64,000 nucleotides of DNA from assembly GCF_003425665.1 (NCBI RefSeq), contig NZ_QQRQ01000006.1, positions 1 through 64,000 of the forward strand, in the 5' to 3' direction. Below the pieces are notes generated by a model. That model saw only the letters and a program-made list of their open reading frames with translations. It searched no databases and was not told the origin of the DNA. Position numbers and translations under genes: made by a program. Below are positions 23,880-31,833 of this stretch, piece by piece (the first letter of the stretch is position 1; every line of letters begins with the position of its first letter). This DNA comes from Evtepia gabavorous. GTDB taxonomy: Bacteria > Bacillota > Clostridia > Oscillospirales > Oscillospiraceae.

Positions 23880-24395
23880 TCAGGACGTTAATTTTTCGCG
23901 GATGTAGGTTCCCACCTGGCTGTCCTCTACCTGGAGAACAAAAGAGACTTGGTTTGCAATGAGACCCTCTGCCCGCTGAAGGAGGGTCTCATCCGAGGCG
24001 CCCAGCTTCTTGCCGGTGGCCAAGAGGGACCGCTTTCTGCGGGAGATACAGACCACCAGGCAGATCAGCTCCCGCAGATCACAGGCTTTCACAATGGTTT
24101 GAAAGCTGGCCAGGCGGGCCTTGCGGTCTTCGATCCACGGGAGGGGGTGATCTTTGACGGACAGGATCAGTTGGTCTAATTCCTCCCGGTTGGGTAACCG
24201 GGCCATTTTCTCCACCAGCGCGGGACTGCCGGTGGGAACAAAAATGGTGGAGGCCGGGTTGCTGACAGGTTTCAGGATGTAGAATTCCTTGGGTGTGCCT
24301 TTGCCGGCGGGGACGTCCAGGCGGATGTCATCCACCAGGCAGACGCCGTTGCAGGCGTAGCGGACGTATTCCCCTTTGCGGTATGGTTCTGCCAT
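23880..24395 (-). CDS. CarD-family transcriptional regulator
   Basis: A 171-aa protein with the N-terminal RNA-polymerase-interacting CarD/TRCF Tudor-like domain (about 4-60: YRKGEYVRYACNGVCLVDDIR, ...KEFYILKPV, STIFVPTGS) and a helical C-terminal domain. CarD proteins bind the RNA polymerase beta subunit and modulate open-complex stability at promoters. GGAAGGAGG precedes the ATG at 24395. It has its own promoter and is not in an operon. Confidence 0.88.
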   Translation of the reverse strand: MAEPYRKGEYVRYACNGVCLVDDIRLDVPAGKGTPKEFYILKPVSNPASTIFVPTGSPALVEKMARLPNREELDQLILSVKDHPLPWIEDRKARLASFQTIVKACDLRELICLVVCISRRKRSLLATGKKLGASDETLLQRAEGLIANQVSFVLQVEDSQVGTYIREKLTS

Positions 24396-24500
24396 GTTGA
24401 GGTCCTCCTTCCAAATTGAGATGAGCCGCCCGGCGGCGGGCGGAAGAATAAAAAGCGACCCAACAAGCGGAGGTGCGTTGTCAGGCCACTTATTAAGTAC

Positions 24501-24529
24501 AGTATAGCAAAAAATAGAGGGAATTTCAA
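24501..24529 (-). promoter_or_regulatory. Promoter of CarD-like gene
   Basis: On the minus strand, TTGAAA (24524-24529), 17-base spacer, TATACT (24501-24506). A short palindrome ACTTATTAAGT (24488-24498) lies just downstream. The remainder of 24396-24718 holds the flavodoxin terminator and nothing else I can name. Confidence 0.55.
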
Positions 24530-24613
24530 AGAAAGATTTGAGGAAAAAAGCAAAAAAGTTTGCAATGAATCAAGTTGCCGCGGAAGCGGTTGTACACTAT
24601 GCTGTTTTTTAGG

Positions 24614-24654
24614 AAAAAACTGGGCATGCCGCCTGTGAGCAGGCGGCATGCCCA
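24614..24654 (-). terminator. Flavodoxin gene terminator
   Basis: TGGGCATGCCGCCTG and its complement form a 15-bp stem with a 4-base loop; on the minus strand six Ts follow (24614-24619). Confidence 0.9.
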
Positions 24655-24718
24655 GTCATGTGGAGGGGACCCTTTGTCCCATTGGAAACCATCTGCGGCC
24701 AAAGGGCCGCATGCAGGT

Positions 24719-25150
24719 TTACAGCGCCTGCGCCCAGGCCACCACGGCGGCTTCGTTGTCGTCCGGTTCACCGTCCACCTTCAGGGGCGGGCAGACCAGA
24801 TTGGCCCCGCACTCGGTGACCTTCTTGCTGAGGATGTCCGCAGCCCAGCAGAAGTAATCCTCATAGTTTTCCTTGTCCCCCAGACCAAACACGGCCACGT
24901 TCTTTCCCTTGAGCAGGGCGGGGGTCATTCTGTTTTCATAGTAAGGGATGAAGTCGTCCTGCAGTTCGCCCAGACCCATCGTCGAGCAGCCGTACAGGAC
25001 CAGGTCGGCCTCTTTCACCGCCGTGTCGTCCTTTGCATCGGTTACATAGATCACCTGTACATCATACCCGGTCATGGTCTCAGCGATTTTGTCGGCCACA
25101 ATCTCGGTGTTGCCGGTGGTGCTGCCAAAAATAATCGTTGCTTTCTTCAT
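24719..25150 (-). CDS. Flavodoxin
   Basis: A 143-aa short-chain flavodoxin, a small FMN electron carrier that substitutes for ferredoxin in anaerobes under iron limitation. The phosphate-binding loop STTGNTE is at 10-16, and LYGCSTMGLGE and FGLGDKENYEDYFC supply the 60s and 90s FMN loops. Its ATG at 25150 is preceded by a GGAGTG site. It is transcribed alone and divergently from mgtE. Confidence 0.92.
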   Translation of the reverse strand: MKKATIIFGSTTGNTEIVADKIAETMTGYDVQVIYVTDAKDDTAVKEADLVLYGCSTMGLGELQDDFIPYYENRMTPALLKGKNVAVFGLGDKENYEDYFCWAADILSKKVTECGANLVCPPLKVDGEPDDNEAAVVAWAQAL

Positions 25151-25178
25151 GATGGAACACTCCTTTTTTGCTTCGAGA

Positions 25179-25192
25179 TTAGCTTGTGCTAA
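25179..25192. promoter_or_regulatory. Inverted repeat in flavodoxin leader
   Basis: TTAGC-TTGT-GCTAA lies between the flavodoxin promoter and its start codon. It is a good candidate operator; it does not match the Fur-box consensus, so the regulator is unknown. Confidence 0.4.
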
Positions 25193-25207
25193 CCTTCTGA
25201 CTTCTAA

Positions 25208-25236
25208 AGGTTATCATATACTAACTGCGTTGTCAA
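25208..25236 (-). promoter_or_regulatory. Flavodoxin promoter
   Basis: On the minus strand, a consensus TTGACA (25231-25236), 17-base spacer and TAACCT (25208-25213). Confidence 0.55.
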
Positions 25237-25345
25237 GAGAGAGTTTGAAAAAAGTGGAGGGGAGTGTGTGGGGGAACCGTCAAGCAGGGTCTGTTCCGGC
25301 GGGGCCGATGGGGGTGGAGGAAGAGAGAAAGATCACGCGATGCAG

Positions 25346-25374
25346 TTGACAAACTTTTTCTTGCCCCATATAAT
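25346..25374 (+). promoter_or_regulatory. Perfect-consensus promoter of mgtE
   Basis: TTGACA (25346-25351), exactly 17 bases, TATAAT (25369-25374): a full sigma-A consensus. It predicts a transcript start near 25381 and a leader of about 235 bases. Confidence 0.9.
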
Positions 25375-25380
25375 AAGGAA

Positions 25381-25610
25381 TGGATTCCCCTGAGGGAGTC
25401 TCATTTTCGTAGATCAAGTGAGGTGAAACACAATGGACGCAGGCGGTAGTAACGGCACTTTGGCAGGCCGATGTCGAGGACGGAGGGCGGTGGCGCCGGG
25501 CAAGGCGTCCATGTGTCCTCGTTAACAAAGCTCGGCCGACCGGTGTGTCTTACTTCCTGCTAAGAAACTGGACGCCAACAGCGTCTTGAAACGAAAAAAG
25601 CTGGGAGGAG
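25381..25610 (+). promoter_or_regulatory. Structured leader RNA of mgtE, candidate metal-sensing riboswitch
   Basis: The leader can form nested long-range helices: AAGTGAG (25416-25422) with CTTACTT (25549-25555), and ACACA(A)TGGACGC (25428-25440) with GCGTCCATGTGT (25505-25516). A second copy TGGACGCC (25569-25576) could take the same partner GGCGTCCA (25504-25511), or fold locally with GCGTC (25581-25585) just before the ribosome site, which is the logic of a switch. GTGAGG near the start and AAAGCTC near the end recall the M-box Mg2+ riboswitch, but its conserved core is not visible, so identity is open. Confidence 0.55.
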
Positions 25611-25616
25611 ATGCCA

Positions 25617-26996
25617 ATGGCAGAAAGAACGGTCGTAACGCTGGGAGAGACCCTGGCTGCCCTGGTGGAGGGCAAAAAATACGCCACCCTTCGGGATATT
25701 CTTGTCACCATGAACGCGGTGGATGTGGCGGGGATCTTTGAGGAGATGCCTGAGGAGAAGCTGCCCCTGCTCTTTCGGCTGCTGCCCAAGGAGCTGGCGG
25801 CGGAGACCTTCGTGGAGATGGAGCCCGAGGCTCAGGAATTGCTCATTCGGGGCTTTTCCGACCATGAATTGAAAGAGGTCGTTGACGAACTCTACGTGGA
25901 CGACGCGGTGGACATCGTGGAAGAGATGCCCGCCAATGTGGTCAAGCGCATTTTAAGACAGGCCGACCCGGAAATGCGCAAGATGATCAATGAAATTTTG
26001 AAGTATCCCGACGACTGTGCCGGGAGCATCATGACCACGGAATATGTGAGCCTCCGGCCCAATATGACCGCGGGGGAGGCCATTCAGCGCATCCGCTGCA
26101 CCGGGGTGGACAAGGAGACCATTTACACCTGCTATGTGACGGAGAACAACCGAAAGCTTGTGGGTATGGTGTCCCTGCGGACCCTCCTGTTCAGCGAGGA
26201 CGAGGATGTGCTGGAGAACATCATGGAGAGCAATGTGATCTCGGTCAACACCCTGGAGGACCAGGAGAGCGTGGCCCAGATGTTCACCAAGTATGACTTT
26301 GCCGCCCTGCCGGTGGTGGACCAGGAAAACCGCCTGGTGGGCATCATCACCGTGGACGATGCCATCGACGTCCTCCAGGAGGAGACCACGGAGGACTTTG
26401 AAAAGATGGCCGGTATGGCTCCGTCGGATAAGCCCTACCTGCGTACGGGCGTGTTTGAGACCTGGAAGTCCCGGGTCCCCTGGCTGCTCATCCTGATGCT
26501 CTCAGCCACCTTGACCAGCATGGTGCTCACCGGGTATGAGACCTCTCTGGCCGCCTGCTCAGCCCTGATCGCCTTTATTCCCATGCTGACGGGCACCGGG
26601 GGCAACAGCGGTACCCAGGCTTCGGTGGCGGTGATCCGCGGCCTGTCTCTGGGGGAAGTGGAATTTTCCGACACCTTCCGGGTGGTCTGGAAGGAGATCC
26701 GGGTGGCGGTTCTCTGCGGCGTGACCTTGGCGGCCTGTAATTTTGTCAAGCTCATGGTGGTGGACCGATTTCTATTACACAACGAAGGCGTCACCGTGCT
26801 GGTGGCAGCGGTCATCTGTGTGACCATGGTGTTTACCGTCCTGTGTGCCAAGGCGGTGGGCTGTCTGCTCCCCCTGCTGGCCGAGCGGATTCACCTGGAC
26901 CCGGCGGTGATGGCCAGCCCCTTTATCTCCACGGTGGTGGACGTGGTCACCCTGGTGCTCTACTTTCAGGTGGCCCGGGCGATTCTGCATATTTAG
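25617..26996 (+). CDS. mgtE: Magnesium transporter MgtE
   Basis: A 459-aa protein with the complete MgtE layout: an N-terminal superhelical domain (about 10-130), a CBS pair (about 135-255) that senses cytosolic Mg2+, and five C-terminal membrane helices (from about 285) with the signature FIPMLTGTGGNSGTQASVAV. It transports Mg2+ into the cell. Two ATGs are possible; the one at 25617 has GGGAGGAG at proper distance, while 25611 abuts it. The long structured leader indicates regulation at the RNA level. Confidence 0.94.
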   Translation: MAERTVVTLGETLAALVEGKKYATLRDILVTMNAVDVAGIFEEMPEEKLPLLFRLLPKELAAETFVEMEPEAQELLIRGFSDHELKEVVDELYVDDAVDIVEEMPANVVKRILRQADPEMRKMINEILKYPDDCAGSIMTTEYVSLRPNMTAGEAIQRIRCTGVDKETIYTCYVTENNRKLVGMVSLRTLLFSEDEDVLENIMESNVISVNTLEDQESVAQMFTKYDFAALPVVDQENRLVGIITVDDAIDVLQEETTEDFEKMAGMAPSDKPYLRTGVFETWKSRVPWLLILMLSATLTSMVLTGYETSLAACSALIAFIPMLTGTGGNSGTQASVAVIRGLSLGEVEFSDTFRVVWKEIRVAVLCGVTLAACNFVKLMVVDRFLLHNEGVTVLVAAVICVTMVFTVLCAKAVGCLLPLLAERIHLDPAVMASPFISTVVDVVTLVLYFQVARAILHI

Positions 26997-27001
26997 GGAA
27001 C

Positions 27002-27040
27002 AAAGCCACCTGCGGCGCTGTGTGCGCCGCAGGTGGCTTT
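27002..27040. terminator. Bidirectional terminator after mgtE
   Basis: AAAGCCACCTGCGGCG/CGCCGCAGGTGGCTTT 16-bp stem between convergent genes. Confidence 0.92.
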
Positions 27041-27056
27041 TCTTGCCAGCGGGGGG

Positions 27057-27527
27057 TCAGCCCCGGTAGGCTTTGCCGGTGAGGGCGACGGGGTCCAGGC
27101 GGAGCACCGCGGTTTTGTCAATCTGCTTTGCAATCATCTGGAAGCCGATCTCCTCATAGCCGGGGTGCTTCTGGGTGACAAAGGCCTCCAATGCAGCCTG
27201 CTTCTCCGCCCGGTCCTCCACGAAGACGGCCTGCCCGGTGAGAATGACGCTCTCATACGCGGCGGTGATTTTTTCGGGGATGATCCGGGTGCTGACAATG
27301 GCGGAAAAACAGCACTTGGGATTGCGCTCCAGGCACTGGATTTTATAGCCGTAGGGAGCGGAGTGAAGATAGACCTTGTCATGGACAACGATGTAGTTGA
27401 CGGGGGTGGCGTAGGGGTATCCGTCGTCGCCCTGGACAGACAGGATTCCGTGGTCCCCTCTTTTCAGGAGCTCCAGGGTCTCATCCTCTGGGAGCTGGCG
27501 GCTGGCCTTGTGCATTTTGTGTTCCAT
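27057..27527 (-). CDS. Pyridoxamine 5'-phosphate oxidase-family protein (NimA-like)
   Basis: A 156-aa split-barrel flavin-binding protein. LKRGDHGILSVQGDDGYPYATPVNYIV (in two parts), VYLHSAPYGYKIQCLERNPKCCFSAI and the YESVILTGQAVFVED segment resemble the NimA/YzzA group of FMN reductases, some of which inactivate nitroimidazoles. GCAAGGAGG precedes the ATG at 27527. It is divergent from a Crp-type regulator, which probably controls it. The natural substrate is unknown. Confidence 0.85.
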   Translation of the reverse strand: MEHKMHKASRQLPEDETLELLKRGDHGILSVQGDDGYPYATPVNYIVVHDKVYLHSAPYGYKIQCLERNPKCCFSAIVSTRIIPEKITAAYESVILTGQAVFVEDRAEKQAALEAFVTQKHPGYEEIGFQMIAKQIDKTAVLRLDPVALTGKAYRG

Positions 27528-27644
27528 GCTTGCGTCCTCCTTGCTGATTTGATAAGATGATCATAGCAAAGACAGCCGGATTTCCCTGTTGCGGCTGCAT
27601 CGTTTGGACATTATTTTTTACGCCTGAGGGGGAGGTGAGGAAAG

Positions 27645-28301
27645 ATGACTGTGGAGGAGCTCCGTGGGTGCCCTCTCTTCCGCGACATTGCGCCTGAGGA
27701 TTTGCAGGCCATGCTGGGGTGCCTCAGCGCCCGGGAGGCCGCGCCCCGCCGGGGGGACTTCATCCTGCGGACCCCTGACGCGCATCCCCTGCTGGGTGTG
27801 GTCTTGGAGGGGGAGGTGGAGATGATCAGCGAGGATTCTTTCGGAAAGAAGTCCCTTCTGTCCGTGCTCCCGGTGGGGAGCATCTTTGGGGAGAGCTACA
27901 CCTGTGCCAAGGCCAGGAATCGGACCATCGCCTACCAGGCCAGAACCCACAGCCGGGTGCTCCTGCTGGACTATGGGCGGATTCTCCACGCCTGCAAGCT
28001 GGTCTGCCGGTTTCACCACCGGATGATTGAAAACATGGTGGAGCTCATTGCGGAGAAGAACTTGACCCTGGTGGAAAAGCTGGAGGTGGTTTCCCGCACC
28101 ACCATTCGGGAGAAGCTGCTGACCTACCTGGCCCGGCAGGCGGAGGCTGCCGGGGCGCGGACCTTTACCATTCCCATGGGACGCACCGCCTTGGCCGAGT
28201 ATCTCTGCACAGACCGCTCCGCCATGACCCGGGAGCTGGCCCGGATGAGGGACGAGGGACTGATTGACTACACCAAACGGACGTTTACCCTCAGGCAATA
28301 G
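27645..28301 (+). CDS. Crp/Fnr-family transcriptional regulator
   Basis: A 218-aa protein with an N-terminal cyclic-nucleotide-type effector domain (about 10-120) and a C-terminal winged helix (REKLLTYLARQ, TALAEYLCTDRSAMTRELARM). It lacks an N-terminal Fnr iron-sulfur cysteine cluster, so the signal is unclear. GGAGGTGAGG precedes the ATG at 27645. It is divergent from the flavoprotein gene across a 117-base gap and likely regulates it; the gap contains a TTTGATAAGATGATCATAG stretch with partial dyad symmetry. Confidence 0.88.
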   Translation: MTVEELRGCPLFRDIAPEDLQAMLGCLSAREAAPRRGDFILRTPDAHPLLGVVLEGEVEMISEDSFGKKSLLSVLPVGSIFGESYTCAKARNRTIAYQARTHSRVLLLDYGRILHACKLVCRFHHRMIENMVELIAEKNLTLVEKLEVVSRTTIREKLLTYLARQAEAAGARTFTIPMGRTALAEYLCTDRSAMTRELARMRDEGLIDYTKRTFTLRQ

Positions 28302-28326
28302 CGCAGCCGGCTGGCACGGAACACAA

Positions 28327-28362
28327 ACCGCCCCGGCCTGCTTTGGGGCAGGCCGGGGCGGT
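28327..28362. terminator. Hairpin between Crp-type gene and small membrane protein
   Basis: ACCGCCCCGGCCTGC/GCAGGCCGGGGCGGT 15-bp stem without a clear T-run; probably a bidirectional transcription barrier. Confidence 0.6.
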
Positions 28363-28387
28363 AAATGGGTGTATGGGGCTGGGCTGC

Positions 28388-28660
28388 TTAAAAGTGGAAG
28401 TATCCCTGACCATGCCCGCCGGTGCAGTGCCGCACCAGCAGGGCGGTGGCGGCGATCAGAGCGCCCAGGAGCATCATCAAAAGGGCGGTTTCCCCGCCCT
28501 GGCTTGTGGGGCCGGTGGCCAGAAAATAAAGTGCGGAGGCGATGATCTGCCAGCGGATCACGCATTCCCGGGCATCCGCCTGAGACCGGTCCCAGGTGAG
28601 CATCACCAGCCCGACCGGCAGCGCGAAGAGGATCACCGTCAAAATCCAGAAGTACAACAT
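28388..28660 (-). CDS. Small membrane protein, unknown function
   Basis: A 90-aa protein with hydrophobic segments at about 3-22 and 36-52 and another near 60-76, and a His/Gly-rich end. GGAAAGGAGG precedes the ATG at 28660. No family is recognised. Upstream, 28661-28893 shows no gene. Confidence 0.6.
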   Translation of the reverse strand: MLYFWILTVILFALPVGLVMLTWDRSQADARECVIRWQIIASALYFLATGPTSQGGETALLMMLLGALIAATALLVRHCTGGHGQGYFHF

Positions 28661-28893
28661 GATTTGGCCTCCTTTCCAGGGTCAAAAGAAGGATACACTG
28701 CATCACGTCCGTCCAGCGGTTCCCCTGCGGGGGGCGTCTGGAGACGATGGAATCCGGACGCACGCTTTCTGTCTCTATTATATCGGAAAGAAGCGGAAAT
28801 GTCCACTTAAATTTGTGCGAATTGGAATATTTTTGCCTGGAATTTCACGGCGCTTTGTGGATGAGGCCCAGAAAGCAGAGCGGAGGGTCCGCC

Positions 28894-28922
28894 TTTACAA
28901 ATTCCTTTGGCCGTGGTAGGAT
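28894..28922 (+). promoter_or_regulatory. Promoter of the patatin-hydratase pair
   Basis: TTTACA (28894-28899), 17-base spacer, TAGGAT (28917-28922). Confidence 0.5.
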
Positions 28923-28958
28923 AAAAGACAGATTCGCGCAAGAGAAAGGAAGATGTCC

Positions 28959-29822
28959 ATGAAGCACGGGTTGGTCATGGAAGGGGGCGCTATGCGGGGG
29001 CTCTTCACCGCCGGCGTCATTGATGTGATGATGGAGGAGGGCATTGGCTTCGACGGGGCCATTGGGGTGTCCGCCGGGGCTGTGTTCGGCAGCAACTATA
29101 AGTCCAACCAGCCGGGGCGGGTCATCCGCTATAACCTGCGGTTTTGTCAGGACCCCAGGTACAGCAGTTTCCGCTCCCTGGCCAAGACGGGGGATCTGTT
29201 TGGGGCGGATTTCTGCTACCGGGAGATCCCCGATCACCTGGACCCCTTTGATCGGGAAGCCTACGAGAGCTCTCCTATGGATTTTTACGTGGTGGCAACA
29301 GATGTCCACACGGGAAAACCGGTTTACCACAACTGTCGGAAGGGGGACCGGGAGGACCTGGACTGGTTCCGGGCATCGGCCTCCATGCCCTTGGCGGCCC
29401 GGATTGTAGAGGTGGGGGGATACCAGCTGCTGGATGGAGGGATTTCCGACTCCATTCCCCTCAAGTATTTGGAATCCGTGGGCTATGACCGGAATGTGGT
29501 CATTTTGACCCAGCCCATGGGCTATGAGAAAAAGAAAAACAAGGCCCTTCCCCTGATGAAAGCGGCCTATTCACAGTATCCCGACCTGCTCAAGACCATG
29601 GCCCGCCGCCAGGATGTCTACAACGAGACCACGGCGTATATTCGGGAGAAAGAGCGCCGGGGGGAGGTCTTTGTGATCCGGCCGGAGGCGGCGCTGAAGA
29701 TTAAGCGGGTGGAGCATGACCGGGCCAAAATCCAAGCGGTCTATGACCAGGGGCGGGCGGTGGCCCGCAAGCGCCTGCCTGCCCTGCGGGAATTTTTGCA
29801 GAAGGAGGGGAAAGCAACATGA
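28959..29822 (+). CDS. Patatin-like phospholipase/acylhydrolase
   Basis: A 287-aa patatin-family hydrolase of the YjjU/RssA-like bacterial group. The oxyanion-hole motif GGAMRG is at 9-14, the nucleophile Ser38 is in GVSAG, and Asp159 in LLDGGISDS completes the dyad. Such proteins cleave acyl chains from lipids. AAAGGA lies about 9 bases before the ATG at 28959; an ATG two codons upstream is an alternative. Its stop overlaps the next start (ATGA), so it is translationally coupled to a MaoC-type protein. Confidence 0.88.
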   Translation: MKHGLVMEGGAMRGLFTAGVIDVMMEEGIGFDGAIGVSAGAVFGSNYKSNQPGRVIRYNLRFCQDPRYSSFRSLAKTGDLFGADFCYREIPDHLDPFDREAYESSPMDFYVVATDVHTGKPVYHNCRKGDREDLDWFRASASMPLAARIVEVGGYQLLDGGISDSIPLKYLESVGYDRNVVILTQPMGYEKKKNKALPLMKAAYSQYPDLLKTMARRQDVYNETTAYIREKERRGEVFVIRPEAALKIKRVEHDRAKIQAVYDQGRAVARKRLPALREFLQKEGKAT

Positions 29823-30712
29823 CGGAATCTGCACGGGAGGCCTGTTTGCAGGGCCTTGCCACAGAGTGGCGGACCATGACCTATACCTGGCGGGACTGCG
29901 CGCTGTATGCCCTGGCGGTGGGGGCTGGGGGAGCAGAGCCCCAGTATACCTATGAAAGGGACATGCAGGCCATCCCCACCTTTGGGGCAACGCCCTATTG
30001 GGGGACCGTGAATGTCACCCCCAAACTGCCCCGGCCCCGGTCCATCCCGGTGCTGGTGGAGGAGATTTTGAAACCAGAGCAGTCCTATGTCAACCTGGCG
30101 TATGAATTTTTGTATCACCGCCCCATCCCCCCGGTGAAGGGGAGCTTCGTATACCGGGATGTCCTCACGGACTTGTTTGACCGGGGGGAGGGCCGGGGCA
30201 TGGCGGTCCGGTCCCAGGTGGAGGTGTTTGATGAGGGGGGAACCCTTCTGTGCACCAACCGGTGTACCACCTTGTTCCCTACCCTGGGGGGATATGGGGG
30301 CCGGCCGATGCCCCGGGGGGACAGCCCCATTCCGGACCGCCCGGCGGACCTGGTGGAGCGGGACCACATTGGAGCGGCGCAGAATCTGCTCTATCGCCTG
30401 ACAGGGGATACCAACCTGGTCCATGTGGACCGGGCGGTGGCGGTCAGCCGCGGCCTGGACGGGCCCTTTGTCCATGATCTGTGTGCCTATGGATATGCCT
30501 GCCGCCTGGCCATTGCCGGGCTCTTCCCCGGGCAGCCGGAGCGGCTGCGCCGGATGTACGCGGCTATGAAGACGGTGCTCTATCCAGACACCCCGGTGGA
30601 GCTCCACCTGTGGAAGCTTGCCCCCGGCAGGGCGGCCTTCCGGCTGTGCCATGGAACCACCGGGAAGGCAATCCTGGACCGGGGAGAGCTGGAGTGGGAC
30701 GAAGTAGTTTGA
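29819..30712 (+). CDS. MaoC-like (R)-hydratase family protein
   Basis: A 297-aa double-hotdog protein. The second half carries the hydratase-2 signature: TGDTNLVHVD (about 195-204, with Asp, Asn and His) and GPFVHDLCAYGYA, where the usual HGLCT is HDLCA. The family hydrates trans-2-enoyl-CoA to (R)-3-hydroxyacyl-CoA. The altered motif means activity should be tested. The ATG overlaps the patatin stop by 4 bases, so a joint role in acyl-chain turnover is likely (inference). Confidence 0.75.
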   Translation: MTESAREACLQGLATEWRTMTYTWRDCALYALAVGAGGAEPQYTYERDMQAIPTFGATPYWGTVNVTPKLPRPRSIPVLVEEILKPEQSYVNLAYEFLYHRPIPPVKGSFVYRDVLTDLFDRGEGRGMAVRSQVEVFDEGGTLLCTNRCTTLFPTLGGYGGRPMPRGDSPIPDRPADLVERDHIGAAQNLLYRLTGDTNLVHVDRAVAVSRGLDGPFVHDLCAYGYACRLAIAGLFPGQPERLRRMYAAMKTVLYPDTPVELHLWKLAPGRAAFRLCHGTTGKAILDRGELEWDEVV

Positions 30713-30714
30713 GG

Positions 30715-30758
30715 CAACAAAGAAAGGGATCTCCCATGGGAGATCCCTTTCTTTGTTG
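30715..30758. terminator. 44-base perfect palindrome, bidirectional terminator
   Basis: A 22-base arm (from CAACAAAGAAAGGG to CTCCCA) is mirrored exactly with no spacer between convergent genes. It would fold into a very stable hairpin in RNA from either strand, with U-rich 3' arm. Confidence 0.85.
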
Positions 30759-30765
30759 GAGGGGG

Positions 30766-31278
30766 TCAGGCATGTTCGTGGACCTTTCCGGGGTAGAGAA
30801 TGAACTTCCGACCCAGGAAATTCCAAAAGAACACCAAAATACTGCTGATGAGCTTGGAGACCATAAAATAGAGCTGAAGCCGGCTGGTAAACAGATACAT
30901 CAGCACCATGGTGAGCACCAAACCGCCGCCGGAGATGGCGGCGAAGACAAAGACTTCCGCGGTGGGGCCCACAGTGGGGTCCACAGACTTGAAGGCAAAG
31001 AACTTCGTGAGCAGAAAATTGCAGGAGATTCCCACCAGGAAGGAGACGGCGGACGCCGGAAGATAATACAGCCCTGCCAGCTCCAGCAGAAACAGGAGGA
31101 GAAAATCCACCAAAAAAGAGGAGGCACCGGTAATCACGTAGCGAAACAGCTGGATGATGGTGTTTTCCGTGGGCTCGGCCAAGAGCGGACGGAACCTTCC
31201 CCGCCGCAGCAGCTGCCAGAAAGCCAAGGCGTCCTGGATGGTATGATCTTGGAGCATGCGTTTTTTCATGGGTTTCAT
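30766..31278 (-). CDS. GtrA-family membrane protein
   Basis: A 170-aa protein with four membrane helices in a GtrA domain (about 38-165: FRYVITGASSFLVDFLLLFL, SFLVGISCNFLLTKFFAF and NFLGRKFILY). GtrA proteins are linked to flipping or handling of undecaprenyl-phosphate sugars for cell-surface polysaccharides. The ATG at 31278 overlaps the stop of the upstream gene (ATGA), so the start is well fixed although the frame is open further upstream. Confidence 0.85.
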   Translation of the reverse strand: MKPMKKRMLQDHTIQDALAFWQLLRRGRFRPLLAEPTENTIIQLFRYVITGASSFLVDFLLLFLLELAGLYYLPASAVSFLVGISCNFLLTKFFAFKSVDPTVGPTAEVFVFAAISGGGLVLTMVLMYLFTSRLQLYFMVSKLISSILVFFWNFLGRKFILYPGKVHEHA

Positions 31279-31700
31279 GGGAGGTCGGCGGTGTGGGCGG
31301 CTTCCTTGCGGCTCTGTTCCAGGGCCAATGCCCGGGGCGGGACATCTTCCAGGTGGAACAGGCCCATATCGTAAAAAATCTCCAGGCGGATTTCTCCCCA
31401 GGCCGGGCTGGGGTAGTTTCCCCGCATCCAAGTGTTTTTCTGGTGCACATCCCGGTTGAGAAAGTTTTCCACCAGGTCCAAGGAGGACAGATGGCCGTAT
31501 TCGTGGTTGACAAATTGGCGCAGGCACTGCTGGAGAAAGGGGAGGACAGCGGGGTCCTCCCGGGTCAGCTGGGCAACCTTGTCGTCCAGATAGAGGTCGG
31601 GAAAGGGGAAGGCGCTGGCCTTGGCATAACCGTGCTCCCGGGTCCAGTCCCGGCTGTCGGGATCGGTCCGGCAGATTCCGGCAGGGCGAAAGAGTTCCAT
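31275..31700 (-). CDS. Hypothetical protein coupled to the GtrA gene
   Basis: A 141-aa acidic, soluble protein. It has no domain I can name; the stretch NHEYGHLSSLDLVEN sits where small proteins of a 'GDWG...D...N' type (often in mobile elements) have their conserved core, but the similarity is weak. GGGAGG lies 7 bases before the ATG at 31700. It is cotranscribed and translationally coupled with the GtrA gene. Confidence 0.6.
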   Translation of the reverse strand: MELFRPAGICRTDPDSRDWTREHGYAKASAFPFPDLYLDDKVAQLTREDPAVLPFLQQCLRQFVNHEYGHLSSLDLVENFLNRDVHQKNTWMRGNYPSPAWGEIRLEIFYDMGLFHLEDVPPRALALEQSRKEAAHTADLP

Positions 31701-31796
31701 CGAGATACCTCCCTGGAGAAGATTGATTGCGGAAGCAAGTATACTCTCTTTTTTTCCAAAAGTAAAGAGAAGATAAAGAGAATGGAAAAAAAAGGA

Positions 31797-31825
31797 AAAG
31801 TTCCATGGGGACTCCATGGAACTTT
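31797..31825 (-). terminator. Terminator of the RCC1-repeat gene
   Basis: AAAGTTCCATGG/CCATGGAACTTT 12-bp stem; on the minus strand CTTTTCC and a long T-run follow. Confidence 0.85.
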
Positions 31826-31833
31826 TTTCCCAA

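Noticed and set aside
25381-25610. Straight assignment of the mgtE leader as an M-box
   Set aside because: Peripheral elements fit but the conserved metal-binding core (CTGCCC ... GACGCCAATGGGTCAACAG-like) is not present, so I left it as an unassigned candidate.
31275-31700. HEYGH looks like an HExxH zinc-protease motif in the protein upstream of the GtrA gene
   Set aside because: No third ligand or zincin helix context is seen and the segment lines up better with a conserved GDWG-like core of small non-protease proteins, so the match is probably chance.
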